Assembly (NCBI RefSeq): GCF_003002815.1
Contig: NZ_PVTF01000003.1
Location: 372,001 to 436,000, forward strand
Direction of reading: 5' to 3'
Origin: Umezawaea tangerina
GTDB taxonomy: Bacteria; Actinomycetota; Actinomycetes; Mycobacteriales; Pseudonocardiaceae
Length of the DNA stretch: 64,000 bases
The translations under genes were made by a program, and so were the position numbers. The notes beneath the pieces are model-generated. The model did not search any database, had not been told where the DNA came from, and saw only the letters and a program-made list of their open reading frames with translations. Below are positions 33,107 through 43,000 of the stretch, piece by piece; positions within the stretch are counted from its first letter, which is position 1; each line of letters starts with the position of its first letter.

Positions 33107-33663
33107 TCCCTGTCGAAGGCCGTCACGACCACGCCGCTCTTGAACACCCGCGGCGCCTCCGGCGTGAACCGGTGCGCCGGGAACTCGCCGTCGAACAGCG
33201 GGATCCCGCGGCCCAGGACGATCGGGTTGACCTTGAGCACCAGCCGGTCGATCTCCGGCAGCAGCGCGGCGGCGAGCTTCCCGCCGCCGCACAGCCAGAT
33301 GCCCAGCCCGTCCTCGGCCTTCAGCTCGCGGACCTTGCCCAGCACGTCACCGGAGATCACCTCGACCTCCGCGGGCGTCCCCGTCGCGGTCGTCGACACC
33401 ACGTACTGCCGCAGGTGCGGGTACGGGCTCGGCCCGCCGCCGGGCACCTCGTAGGTCGCCCGTCCCATCAGGACGGTGTCGAAGTTCCTGTTGGGAGGGT
33501 CGATGCCGAGCATCCGCCTGCCCGCACCGGGCAGCGTGTCCGGGTACTCCTCGAAGATCATCTCGATGTGGTCGCCCTCCACCGGGAAGACGTCGAACGT
33601 GCCGTCGGCGGCCGCGATGAAGCCGTCCAGCGACACCGCCACGTAGTAGGTCAGGTTCCGCAT
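33103..33663 (-). CDS. RibD C-terminal/dihydrofolate-reductase-fold protein
   Basis: The 186-residue product belongs to the dihydrofolate reductase-like RibD C-terminal group: it starts RNLTYYVAVSLDGFIAA, the typical first strand, and contains DTVLMGRATYE and GIWLCGGGKLAAALLPEIDR, the NADPH-binding segment with its triple Gly. Members use NADPH, but most have unknown substrates. It is last in an MFS-folD-DUF3017 row on the same strand, 7 bp after DUF3017, so it is probably part of that operon. The start ATG has GGGCGGAC upstream. Confidence 0.88.
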   Translation of the reverse strand: MRNLTYYVAVSLDGFIAAADGTFDVFPVEGDHIEMIFEEYPDTLPGAGRRMLGIDPPNRNFDTVLMGRATYEVPGGGPSPYPHLRQYVVSTTATGTPAEVEVISGDVLGKVRELKAEDGLGIWLCGGGKLAAALLPEIDRLVLKVNPIVLGRGIPLFDGEFPAHRFTPEAPRVFKSGVVVTAFDRD

Positions 33664-33670
33664 GTCCGCC

Positions 33671-33964
33671 CTACCTGCTGAAGGGGCCGCCGGTGATGGT
33701 CATCGCCACCACGATCACGGCCACGCCGAGTCCCGAGTAGAGCAGTGCGTCGACCCCGCGGCCGCGGATCGCGATCAGGCCCGCCTGCTCGTCGGTCACC
33801 AGCACCCGCAGCAGCGCCGCGAGCAGCAGCGCGATGCCGATCAGCACCACGCCCTGCCGCCAGTGGTACTGCACGATCCGCACGAGGCCCAGCAGGGTCA
33901 CCCCGAGCACCAGCGCGAACGGCAGGTGCTGACCCGCCGTCGACCGCCAGCGCTGCTCCGGCAT
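33671..33964 (-). CDS. DUF3017 small membrane protein
   Basis: A 97-residue protein with three membrane segments (LPFALVLGVTLLGLVRIV, GVVLIGIALLLAALLRVL, ALLYSGLGVAVIVVAMTI) and the family end ITGGPF, matching DUF3017. It is found immediately downstream of folD across actinobacteria, and the same holds here (19-bp gap). Function unknown. ATG 33964 is chosen; a longer frame from 34042 would run into folD. Confidence 0.88.
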   Translation of the reverse strand: MPEQRWRSTAGQHLPFALVLGVTLLGLVRIVQYHWRQGVVLIGIALLLAALLRVLVTDEQAGLIAIRGRGVDALLYSGLGVAVIVVAMTITGGPFSR

Positions 33965-33983
33965 CAGTTCCACCGCTCCCGCC

Positions 33984-34841
33984 CTACGCCGTCTTGAGCG
34001 AGCGCTCGGCGGCTTCGACCGTGTTGGCCAGCAGCATCGCAATGGTCATGGGGCCCGCGCCACCCGGAATGGGGGCCAGGAACCCGGCGACCTCGGCCAC
34101 GTCCGGGTGCACGTCGCCGACGAGGCCGGCCTCGGTGCGGGTGATGCCGACGTCGACCACGGCCGCGCCGGGCTTGACCATGTCGGCGGTGATGAGGCCG
34201 GGGCTGCCCGCGCCCGCGATCACGATGTCCGCGCGGCGCACCTCGGCGGCCAGGTCCTTCGTGCCGGTGTGGCACAGGGTGACGGTCGCGTTCTCGGTGC
34301 GGCGGGTCAGCAGCAGGCCGATCGGGCGGCCCACGGTCACGCCGCGGCCGACCACGGTCACGTTCGCGCCCGCGATCGGCACGTCGAAGCGGCGCAGCAG
34401 CTCCACGACACCGCGCGGGGTGGCGGGCAGGGGAGCGGTCTCGCCCAGCACGAGCTTGCCGAGGTTGGTCGGGTGCAGCCCGTCGCCGTCCTTGGCCGGG
34501 TCGACGCGCTCCAGGATGGCGTTGGCGTCGAGGTGCTTGGGCAGCGGCAGCTGCACGATGTAGGCGGTGCACGCCGGGTCCGCGTTCAGCTCGTCGATGA
34601 CGGCCTCGAGCTCGGCCTGCGTGGTCCCGGCGGGCAGGTCGCGGCGGATCGACGTGATGCCGACCTTCGCGCACGCGGTGTGCTTCCCCTTCACGTAGGA
34701 GTGGGAGCCGGGGTCGTCGCCGACCAGCACGGTCGCCAGCCCCGGCGTCACCCCCTGCCCGACCAGCGCGGTGACCCGCTCGCGCAGGTCTTCGAAGATC
34801 GCGTCTCGGGTGGCCCTGCCATTGAGGATCGTCGCCGTCAC
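33984..34841 (-). CDS. folD: Methylenetetrahydrofolate dehydrogenase/cyclohydrolase
   Basis: FolD interconverts 5,10-methylene-, methenyl- and 10-formyl-THF, the formyl donor used by PurN and PurH encoded elsewhere in the window. The 285 residues show [20 protein letters not shown] with the YxxxK active-site pair, [23 protein letters not shown], the NADP-binding [16 protein letters not shown] and the C-terminal [15 protein letters not shown]. The start is placed at GTG 34841 ([11 protein letters not shown]); ATG 34850 would add three residues. It follows the MFS gene by 16 bp and precedes DUF3017. Confidence 0.95.
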   Translation of the reverse strand: MTATILNGRATRDAIFEDLRERVTALVGQGVTPGLATVLVGDDPGSHSYVKGKHTACAKVGITSIRRDLPAGTTQAELEAVIDELNADPACTAYIVQLPLPKHLDANAILERVDPAKDGDGLHPTNLGKLVLGETAPLPATPRGVVELLRRFDVPIAGANVTVVGRGVTVGRPIGLLLTRRTENATVTLCHTGTKDLAAEVRRADIVIAGAGSPGLITADMVKPGAAVVDVGITRTEAGLVGDVHPDVAEVAGFLAPIPGGAGPMTIAMLLANTVEAAERSLKTA

Positions 34842-34857
34842 GGGCCCCATCCTCGCA

Positions 34858-36081
34858 TCACGTGCTGGTCTTGGGCTCGGCGACCTCGGCCGCGGCCGCG
34901 CGCACGCGGGTCGCCAGGACCGTGCCCACCAGCGCCACCGCCGTCGCCGACACGGCGGCCGCCGAGGGGCCGATGTGGTCGAGCAGCCACCCCGCCGTGG
35001 GCAGCGCCGCCGCCGCGCCCGCGGTGCTGGCCATCGACATCCAGCCGAACGCCTCCGCCTTGCGGCCGTCCGGGGCGAGGTCGCCGATCCGCGCGTTGTT
35101 CGCGGCGATCGCGGGGGCGATGGCCAGGCCGCCGAGCACCAGCACCGCGCCGATCAGCCACGGCGACGACGGGGTCGTCACGGGCGGCAGCACCGGGATC
35201 AGCGCGGCCATGCCGACCGTCAGCATGACCATCCGCAGCGGGAAGTTGGCCCGGCCGCGGAACCCGCCGACGACCAGCCCGCCCAGCACCGACCCGACAC
35301 CCCACACGGCCGTCAGCACACCCGCCATCGCGGGCCGCCCGAGGTCGCGGGCCCAGGCGATGATCAGCATGTCCACGGTCACCAGCGGCATCACCACGCA
35401 GACCGCCGCGACCAGCGTGAGCACCAGGCCGCCGTCCTTGAGCAGCGACCGGCCGCTGTGCGGGCTCGTCATCGGCACCGGTTCGTCCAGCCCGGCCCGG
35501 CGCAGCGCGAGCAGGAACCCGAACGTGCCCGCCACGGCCAGCACCCCGCACACCCAGATCGCGGTGCGCGGGCTGGCGAACGCCACCAGCGACGCGGCCA
35601 TCATCGGCCCGACGATGTACATGAACTCCTGCAGCGACGCCTCCACCGTGTACACGGCCTGCTGCACCGGTCCCGTCGCCAGCCGCGGGTAGCTCGCCCT
35701 GGTCAGCTGGGTCACCGGCGGCGTGCACAGGCCCGTGAGGAACGCGACGACCACGGCCACCGGCCACCCGCCCGCGGGCAGGACCGTCGGCAGCAGCCCG
35801 AGCAGCGCGATGCCCACCCCGTAGAGGCCGCCCGCCACCGCCAGCAGCCTGCTCGCGGGCGCCCGGTCCGCCGCCCGGCCGCGCACCGGGCCCGCCACGC
35901 CCAGCCCGAGCGTCAGCGCGCCACCGACCACACCGGCCAGCCCGTAGGACCCGGTCCACCCCGCCATCAGGAAGGACAGCGCCAGCGGCGTGCCCGTCAT
36001 GTGCACCCGCCCCACCATCGACCAGATCAGCACGGAGACGAGGTGGGGGACTCCGGCCAGTTGGCGGTAGGGGCGCAGCAC
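34858..36081 (-). CDS. MFS transporter
   Basis: A 407-residue major facilitator superfamily transporter with 12 predicted membrane helices. A short basic loop after helix 2-3 ([17 protein letters not shown]) sits where the MFS motif A lies, and the central hydrophilic loop ([20 protein letters not shown]) separates the halves. Similar sequences are drug/metabolite exporters, but nothing identifies a substrate. GTG 36081 is used as start because the sequence directly before helix 1 begins there; an in-frame extension to 36174 is Arg/Lys-rich and overlaps the promoter region of the divergent YbaB gene. It is first of the MFS-folD-DUF3017-RibD-like row. Confidence 0.88.
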   Translation of the reverse strand: MLRPYRQLAGVPHLVSVLIWSMVGRVHMTGTPLALSFLMAGWTGSYGLAGVVGGALTLGLGVAGPVRGRAADRAPASRLLAVAGGLYGVGIALLGLLPTVLPAGGWPVAVVVAFLTGLCTPPVTQLTRASYPRLATGPVQQAVYTVEASLQEFMYIVGPMMAASLVAFASPRTAIWVCGVLAVAGTFGFLLALRRAGLDEPVPMTSPHSGRSLLKDGGLVLTLVAAVCVVMPLVTVDMLIIAWARDLGRPAMAGVLTAVWGVGSVLGGLVVGGFRGRANFPLRMVMLTVGMAALIPVLPPVTTPSSPWLIGAVLVLGGLAIAPAIAANNARIGDLAPDGRKAEAFGWMSMASTAGAAAALPTAGWLLDHIGPSAAAVSATAVALVGTVLATRVRAAAAEVAEPKTST

Positions 36082-36158
36082 AGCCCTACTCTGCCGGGAG
36101 CACCCCCGAAGTGGTGCCGACTTTTTCTGGACACCGGCGGGAACCCGACGCCCTCCTT

Positions 36159-36164
36159 TAGCGT
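36159..36164 (+). promoter_or_regulatory. -10 element of the toxin-island operon
   Basis: TAGCGT at 36159-36164 (in CCTTTAGCGTC) lies 37 bp before the GTG start of the YbaB-like gene, the first gene of the toxin island. No convincing -35 was seen. Confidence 0.5.
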
Positions 36165-36200
36165 CAGGACCCAAAGACGACGTGAGCGAGGGGAACGGCT

Positions 36201-36710
36201 GTGACCGATCCGAGTGGACGCAGGGCGGAGCTGGAGGCGCGCAACGCCGCCATGCGCGAGCAGGTGGACTCGCTCATGTCCGAGCTGCACCGCAAGACGG
36301 CCGAGATGCGCGAGGCGCAGGCGAAGGCGGTGGCGATCACCGCGAGCGCCACCTCCCAGGACGGCAGCGTCACGGCGCGGGTGGACTCCTCCGGCGCGCT
36401 GACGTCGCTGGAGTTCTCGCCGAACGCCTTCGAGCGCTCGACGCCGGACAAGCTCGCGCGCGTGGCGACCGAGACGGTCATCGCGGCCATCGCGAAGTCC
36501 CGCACCGAGCTCAACGAGGTCCTCGCCGACGCCCAGCAGGGCTCCAGCATCGACCTGTCGGAGATGCTCCCCGGCGTCCCGTCGCTGGCGGACCTGATCC
36601 CACCGGTCCCACCGGTACCGCAGCCCGCGTCGCAGGCGCCGCGGCGTCCCGCGCGACCGGCGGATGACGACGAAGAGGGCGGCAGCGTCATGGACAGGGG
36701 TGGCTGGTGA
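36201..36710 (+). CDS. YbaB/EbfC-family nucleoid-associated-like protein
   Basis: A 169-residue protein with an N-terminal coiled coil (RRAELEARNAAMREQVDSL, MSELHRKTAEMREAQAKAV) and the YbaB fold (VTARVDSSGALTSLEFSPNAF, then LARVATETVIAAIAKSRTEL). The tail (about 115-169) is Pro-rich and acidic. YbaB-like proteins regularly precede WXG100 genes in actinobacterial type VII substrate operons, where their role is unclear (chaperone, escort or DNA binding). The stop overlaps the WXG100 gene by 4 bp (GTGA), so the two are translationally coupled. Confidence 0.88.
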   Translation: MTDPSGRRAELEARNAAMREQVDSLMSELHRKTAEMREAQAKAVAITASATSQDGSVTARVDSSGALTSLEFSPNAFERSTPDKLARVATETVIAAIAKSRTELNEVLADAQQGSSIDLSEMLPGVPSLADLIPPVPPVPQPASQAPRRPARPADDDEEGGSVMDRGGW

Positions 36711-37024
36711 CCGGCGGCGGCTTCGAGGTAGACGTCCAGGGGCTCCGCCAGGGCGGGACCCAGTTCAGCTCCGCGGCGGACGCGCTCGACGGCGTGTTCC
36801 GCACGCTCGACTCGGCGCTCAGCGGCGAAGGCCAGTGCTGGGGCGGCGACGAGTCCGGCCAGACCTTCGCCAAGGACTACGTGCCGAACGCGAAGGCCAC
36901 GGCGGACGCGTTCAAGAACCTGACCACGGCGCTCGGCGACATCCGCACGGGCATCGACCAGTCCGCCGACGCGTACGAGGGCTCCGACCAGGGCAACTCC
37001 GCGGGCATTTCCAAGACTTACTGA
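36707..37024 (+). CDS. WXG100-type type VII secretion substrate/partner
   Basis: The 105-residue product is predicted to be a helical hairpin, with the W-x-G turn as CWGGDESG (about residues 45-52) between the two helices (LRQGGTQFSSAADALDGVF and KATADAFKNLTTALGDIRTG). It ends with the flexible acidic/Tyr tail seen in type VII targets. Such proteins dimerise with the N-terminal domain of the larger toxin and deliver it to an ESX machine, which is not in this window. It lies 10 bp before the giant toxin gene and overlaps the YbaB gene. Confidence 0.88.
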   Translation: MTGGGFEVDVQGLRQGGTQFSSAADALDGVFRTLDSALSGEGQCWGGDESGQTFAKDYVPNAKATADAFKNLTTALGDIRTGIDQSADAYEGSDQGNSAGISKTY

Positions 37025-37034
37025 GGGGCACCGG

Positions 37035-40000
37035 GTGGGCATCGAAATCCCGAGCGAGGTCACCTGGCTCTTCCCGATCGTGGTCGGGCAGAGCTGGCCG
37101 GAGGGCGACGAGACCGCCCTGCGCCGGATGGCCGACGCGTACCGAGCGGCGGCCGAGGGCGTGCAGGGCGTCATCGACCAGGGCAACGGCGCGGCGAGCA
37201 CCGTCGTCGGCAGCCAGGTCGGCGCCTCCGCGGAGGCGTTCAAGGAGTACTGGAAGAAGTTCTCCGACGGCGACGAGTCCTACCTGCCCAAGCTCAAGAA
37301 GATCTGCGAGCAGCTCGCGGAGAGCTGCGACGGCACCGCGCTCGAGGTCGAGTACACCAAGCTGTCGATCATCGCCTCGCTGATCGCGCTGGCCATCGAG
37401 ATCGCCGCGCTGATCGCCGCCGCGTTCGCCACGTTCGGCACGGCGTCGGCGGGCATCCCGATCGCCCAGCAGGCCACCCGGCTCATCGTCCAGTTCACGT
37501 TCCGCCAGCTGATCATCGCGATCCTCAAGGAGGTCGCGATCTCGGTGGGCATCGACGCGGCCATCCAGGGCATCCAGATGCTCAGCGGCGAGCGCAAGGA
37601 CTGGGACTGGGGCAAGACCGGCCAGGCGGCCGTCAGCGGCGCCGTGTCCGGGCTCGTCGGCGGTCTGTCCGGCGGCGTGAAGTTCACCGGTGGCGGCATG
37701 GCGGGCCAGGTCGCCGTCGGCGCCACCCGCGGCGCGGTCGAGGGCGCGGTCAGCTCCGTCGGCACGTCCGTGGCGATGGGCCAGGACATCAGCGCCAAGG
37801 ACGTGCTGCTCGGCGCGACGTCCGGCGCGGTGTCCGGCGGCATCGGCGGAGCCAAGGAGGGCTTCACCGTCGAGGCGCCGCACGTGACCCCCGGCGGTCC
37901 CGGCGGCGGCCCGCCCGACCTCGGCCCCAACAACGGCGGCGGCCCGCCGGACCTCGGTCCCAACGGCAACGGCGCCGGTCCCGGCACTGGTCCGGGCAGC
38001 GCTCCTGGCAGTGGTCCCGGTGCTGGTCCCGGCAGTGGGCCCGGCAGTGGTCCGGCGCCCACGTCGCCCTCGGTGTCCCCGTCGACCGGCGGCTCGCCCG
38101 ACGCCCCGACGCCGACCCGTCCGCACACCGACACCACGAACGCCGCGGCGGTCGCGGCACCTCCCGCCCCGACCCCGCACGTGCCCTCCACCAGCGGCGC
38201 GAGCCCCGACCGCGCCCCCGCGGGCGGCCCGGCCCCCACGATGGCGCCCACCGGTTTCTCCGGTGGCTCGGCACCCAGCGGCGGCGGCTCCCCGTCCTCG
38301 TCCGCGGGCGGCTCGACCCCGTCCACCGTCACCAGCAGGCTCGGCGCCCCGACCGCCCCGGCGGGCGGCTCGTCCAGCGCACCCAGCGGCGGCTCGCACA
38401 GCACCTCCGGCTCCAGCCCCGCCCACAGCACTTCCGGCAGCAGCACTTCCGGCGGCAGCTCACCCAGCGCCACCGGTGGCCCGACACCCGGCACGCACAG
38501 CACTCCGGGCGGCAGCACCCCCGGCTCCACGCCCGGTGGCAGCACTCCGGGTGGGTCTGCTCCGGGTGGGACCAACGGCAGCGGCTCGCACAGCGCTCCC
38601 AGCGGTTCGACCCCGGCGGGTTCGGCTCCCGGTGGTTCGGTGCCCGGTGGCGCGCACAGCGCTCCTGGCGGCTCGACTCCCGGCGGTTCCGCTCCGGCGG
38701 GTTCGCACAGCGCTCCTGCCGGCTCAGCTCCGGCAGGCGCACACAGCCAGACCCCTGGCGGGGCACCGGTCTCCGGTGGTCCGGCCGGTGCGCACGCGCC
38801 GGGCGGCTCCCCGGTCGCGGGCGGTGTGCCCGCGGGCGCCCACGCGGGCTCCACCCCCGGCGGTTCGGCGCCCGGCGGTTCGAGCGCTCCCGGCGCCCAC
38901 GCCGCCGGTTCCACTCCCGGCGGCCCGGCTGCCACCCCCGGTGGGTTCGGCTCGACGCCGGGTGGTGCCCACAGCACTCCCGGTTCGACTCCCGGTGGGT
39001 CCGGCGGTTCGCACAGCACCCCCGGCTCGACGCCGGGTGGCGCGCACTCGTCGGCGGGCGGTCCGAGCACGACTCCCGGTGGGTTCAGCTCGCCGGGCTC
39101 CACGCCCGGCGGTTCGCACAGCACTCCGGGCTCCACTCCCGGTGGCACCCACAGCACGCCTGGTTCGACTCCTGGTGGGTCCGGCTCGCCGGGTTCGACT
39201 CCTGGTGGCACTCACAGCACGCCTGGTTCGACTCCTGGTGGTGCTCACAGCACTCCCGGCTCGACGCCTGGCGGCACTCACAGCACGCCCGGTGGTCCGG
39301 CTTCCGAGAGCCACGCGCCCGCTGCTTCGCACCTGGTGGGTGGGGCTCCCACCCCGAGCTTCGCCCCCGCGCCGGGTGGTTCGGCGCCCAGTGGTGTCCA
39401 CGCCGCTCCCACCGGTGGTCCGGCGGCCGGTCACCCGGCCGAGCACGCGCCGTCCCAGTCGCCGTCGGGCCAGCCCGCCGGTCAGCCCGCAGGCGGGTTC
39501 ATGCCGCCGCCCGCCGGTGGCGCGCCGCAGGGCGGGGCACCGCAGGCCGGTGGTCCGGCGGGTGGACGTGGTCCGGCGATGTCCGGTGGCCTGTTCGAGC
39601 CGACCCCCGCCCAGTCCACGACCCGGCCCGCGCACAGCGCCGACACCGTCGGCGCGAGCTCGGCGACGTCCGCGCCGCCCGCGTTCCACGACGCGGTCCC
39701 GACGCACACCACCCCGGAGCCCCGCGCCACGCCGTCGGCGCAGCCCGGCGGCTTCGGCCCCCAGCAGCCCGGTTTCGGCCCCCAGCCCGGCGGTGCCGCC
39801 CCGCAGCACGCGGCACCCCAGCAGGCAGGCCCGGCGAGCCCGGCGCACACCCGCCCCGACCAGGCCCCGATGGCCCGCAACACCCCGTCGGACGCCCCCG
39901 CGCGCCCCTCGGAGACCAGCCCCGGCCGCACCCCGGAACCCCGCCCCTCCGGCATCCCGGACGCCCGCACCCCCGGATCTCCCGACGGCCGCACCCCCGG

Positions 40001-43000
40001 CTCCCCGGACAGCCGGACGCCGGGTTCTCCCGACGGCCGCACTCCGGGCAGCCCCGACGGCAGGACCCCTGGCTCACCGGACGGCCGCACCCCCGGCAGC
40101 CCCGACGGCCGTACCCCCGGCACGCCGGACGGCAGGACTCCCGGCGCGCCCGACGCCCGCACCCCGTCGCACGAGGCACCCCAGCCCCGCGCCGACGCGG
40201 CACCGCAGCACCCGACCCCGGACGCCACCCCGCCGCACACCCCGAACCCCGACGGCAGCTCGCCGGTCTCCAGCCACCAGTGGCCCCAGGAGATGCCGCC
40301 CGCGAGCCGGGGCGCGGACCCCGACCCGACCCCGGCGGGCCCCACCGCGGACCCGGCCGTCGACCCGCACAAGAACGGCTGGGGCAACCCGGCGGGTGTC
40401 GTCCCCGGCTTCTCCGAGGACGGCCCGTACATCCCGGTGCACGAGAGCACCGGGCCCGGCGACCGCGAGGTCGGCACGTACGACCAGCGGGTCGCGTCGA
40501 TCGTGGAGCCGACCTACCAGCCCTACGGCCCGCACGGGTCGTTCGACGAGTTCATGCGGCACCACACCACCGACGGCACGGTCAACGGTCCGGTCGACTG
40601 GCCGCCGAACCAGGGCGCGGTGGGCGCGCGCGTGGTCGTGGAGCTGCCCGCGGGCACGGTCCTCGACCGGTTCGGCAGCCCGCAGGGCGACTTCCTGTCG
40701 CCGTTGCGGCCGGACGGTCAGCCCTACGGCTACGGCGAGCGCGCGATCCTGCCGGACAGCATGGGCAAGGGCTACCACGTCTACGTGCTCGACAAGCCGA
40801 TGATGGTCGAGCTGGCCACCGTGGCCCCCGCGTTCGACCAGCCCGGCGGCGCGCGCCAGCTCCAGCCGGTGTTCGACCCGAGCCTGGCCGACGCCAGCGG
40901 CCGGGTGAACCTGGACAGCCTGCGCGACAACGGCGTGCTGCACGAGGTGCCCGCCCCGCCGCCGGACGGCCGGGTCCTGCCGCCGGACTTCGGCACCCAC
41001 GCCGCCGACGGCACGGTCCTCAAGCCCGGCACGGCGACCGTCGCGGACGCCCAGTCCGGCGCGTTCGCCGACCACACCCCGGCCCACGACCCGACCACGT
41101 CCACCGACCCGACAGCAACGCACGACCCGACGGCCACCGACCCGGCCGCACCGCACGACCCGACCACGGACCCGACCACCGGCTCCGACCCGACGGCGAC
41201 CCACGACACCACCCCGCCGGTCGCGGGCGGTCCGGTCCCGCTCGGCGACGTGTCCCCGCGCGTCGACCAGGCGATCCGGGGCAGCCAGCCCACCCCCGCG
41301 GGTGTCGCGCTGCACAGCGACCCGCGGTTGCAGGAGCTGTCCTCGCGCATCCCCGCCAGCGGCGACCACGCCGTGCTGGACGTGCACACCGCCGGTGACG
41401 GCGTCCGGATCGGCGACACGCACTACACCCGCGCCGAGCTGGTCGAGCTGATCAACAACCACCCGGACCTCGCGGGCAGGCCGATCATGTTCGTCGGCTG
41501 CGACGCGGGGGCGGGTGGCGAGAACAGCCTGGCCGCGCACGTGGCCCGCGAAACCGGTCAGCAGGTGATCGCGCCGGACAGCCTGGCCTGGTCCGACGGC
41601 AACGGCAACGTCTACTCCAGCGCGCCGGACGCCTCCGGCCACCCCCGGATCCCACCGGACGGCGGCTGGCACGCGTTCGAGCCGGACGGCACGAGCACGC
41701 CGGTCGGCGAGAACGGCCTGCCGCCCGGCCACACGCCCACCGGCGACCTGGCCGACACGATCGACTCGGCGCACCGCGGCGACACCGACCGGTCGACCCA
41801 GCCGCAGGTCCAGACCCCGTGGACCGAGCCGACCACGTCCTACGAGCAGACCGTGCGGATGCGCGAGGGCCAGTCGCTGTTCGACGGCCGCGAGCTGCCG
41901 CTGGACACGAGCATCCGCGTCCTCGACGAGAACGGCCAGCTCCGCTCGACCGTGCACGTCGACGCCGAGGGCGCCGTCAGCGTGGACGCCATCGCGCCGA
42001 ACACCCGCGACGGCGTGAACCCGGAGATCGCCCACCCGCACCCGGACGCGAACTACCGCGTGCAGGTCGGCAACCACAACGACGTCTTCGTCGCCGGCGA
42101 GGACGGCACGCCGCTCCAGCAGACGGACCGGGTCCGCATCGGCGGCCAGACGGTCGAGGTCGACCGGCCCGTCACGATCACCGAGCCGCCCGCGCCCGCC
42201 AACGGCGAGCGCACGATCGGCCGCGGCGACCCGTTGGCGCCGAGGCCGGGCGAGGCGTTCACCGCGCGCACCGACCTGCCCCCGAACACCCGGTTCGACG
42301 TGACCGACACCGAGGGCAACCACCGCGGCACCGTGCAGACCGACGGGAACGGCAGGCCGCAGTGGGTCGCCACGCCCGAGCGGCTGGGCGACGCCCCGAA
42401 CCCCGAGCTGGTCAGCCCGGTCCCCGGCGCGAACTACAACGTCGACCGCGGCCCGCTGTTCCAGGAGTTCTCCACCGACGCGCAGGGCCGTCCCGAGCCG
42501 GGTGTGACCTACGAGCGGCCGGTGGCGCAGCACCAGGTCGAGGTCACGGACCTGCCGCAGAACCGGCCGCTCACCGAGCACGACGGGCAGCCGCTGGCCT
42601 CGGACACCGAGTACGTCGTGATGGACGGCGACCGGGTGCGCGGCCGGGTGTTCGTCGACGACACGGGCCTCAACCACGTCGAGACCGAGTCCGGCCAGCG
42701 CGGTCGCACCAACAGCGAGCTGGCGCGCGCGCCGGAGGGCGCGGACATCACCACCGACGGGTACTACGGCACGGACGCGGCGAAGACGCCCGACTGGCCC
42801 GCGCCCGCCAACGGCGAGGTCCGGCTCACCCAGACCACCGTCGTGGACGCCGAGGGCAACAAGGTCAAGGTCGTGCGGGTCGAGGGCGACACCTCCGGGT
42901 GGACCCCGGAGCAGCGCGCGGCCGTCGAACGGCCGTTCGCCCAGAACGACCCGTTCGTCACCCGCGACCTGCCGCCGGGCACCCGGTTCGTGCTCACCGA

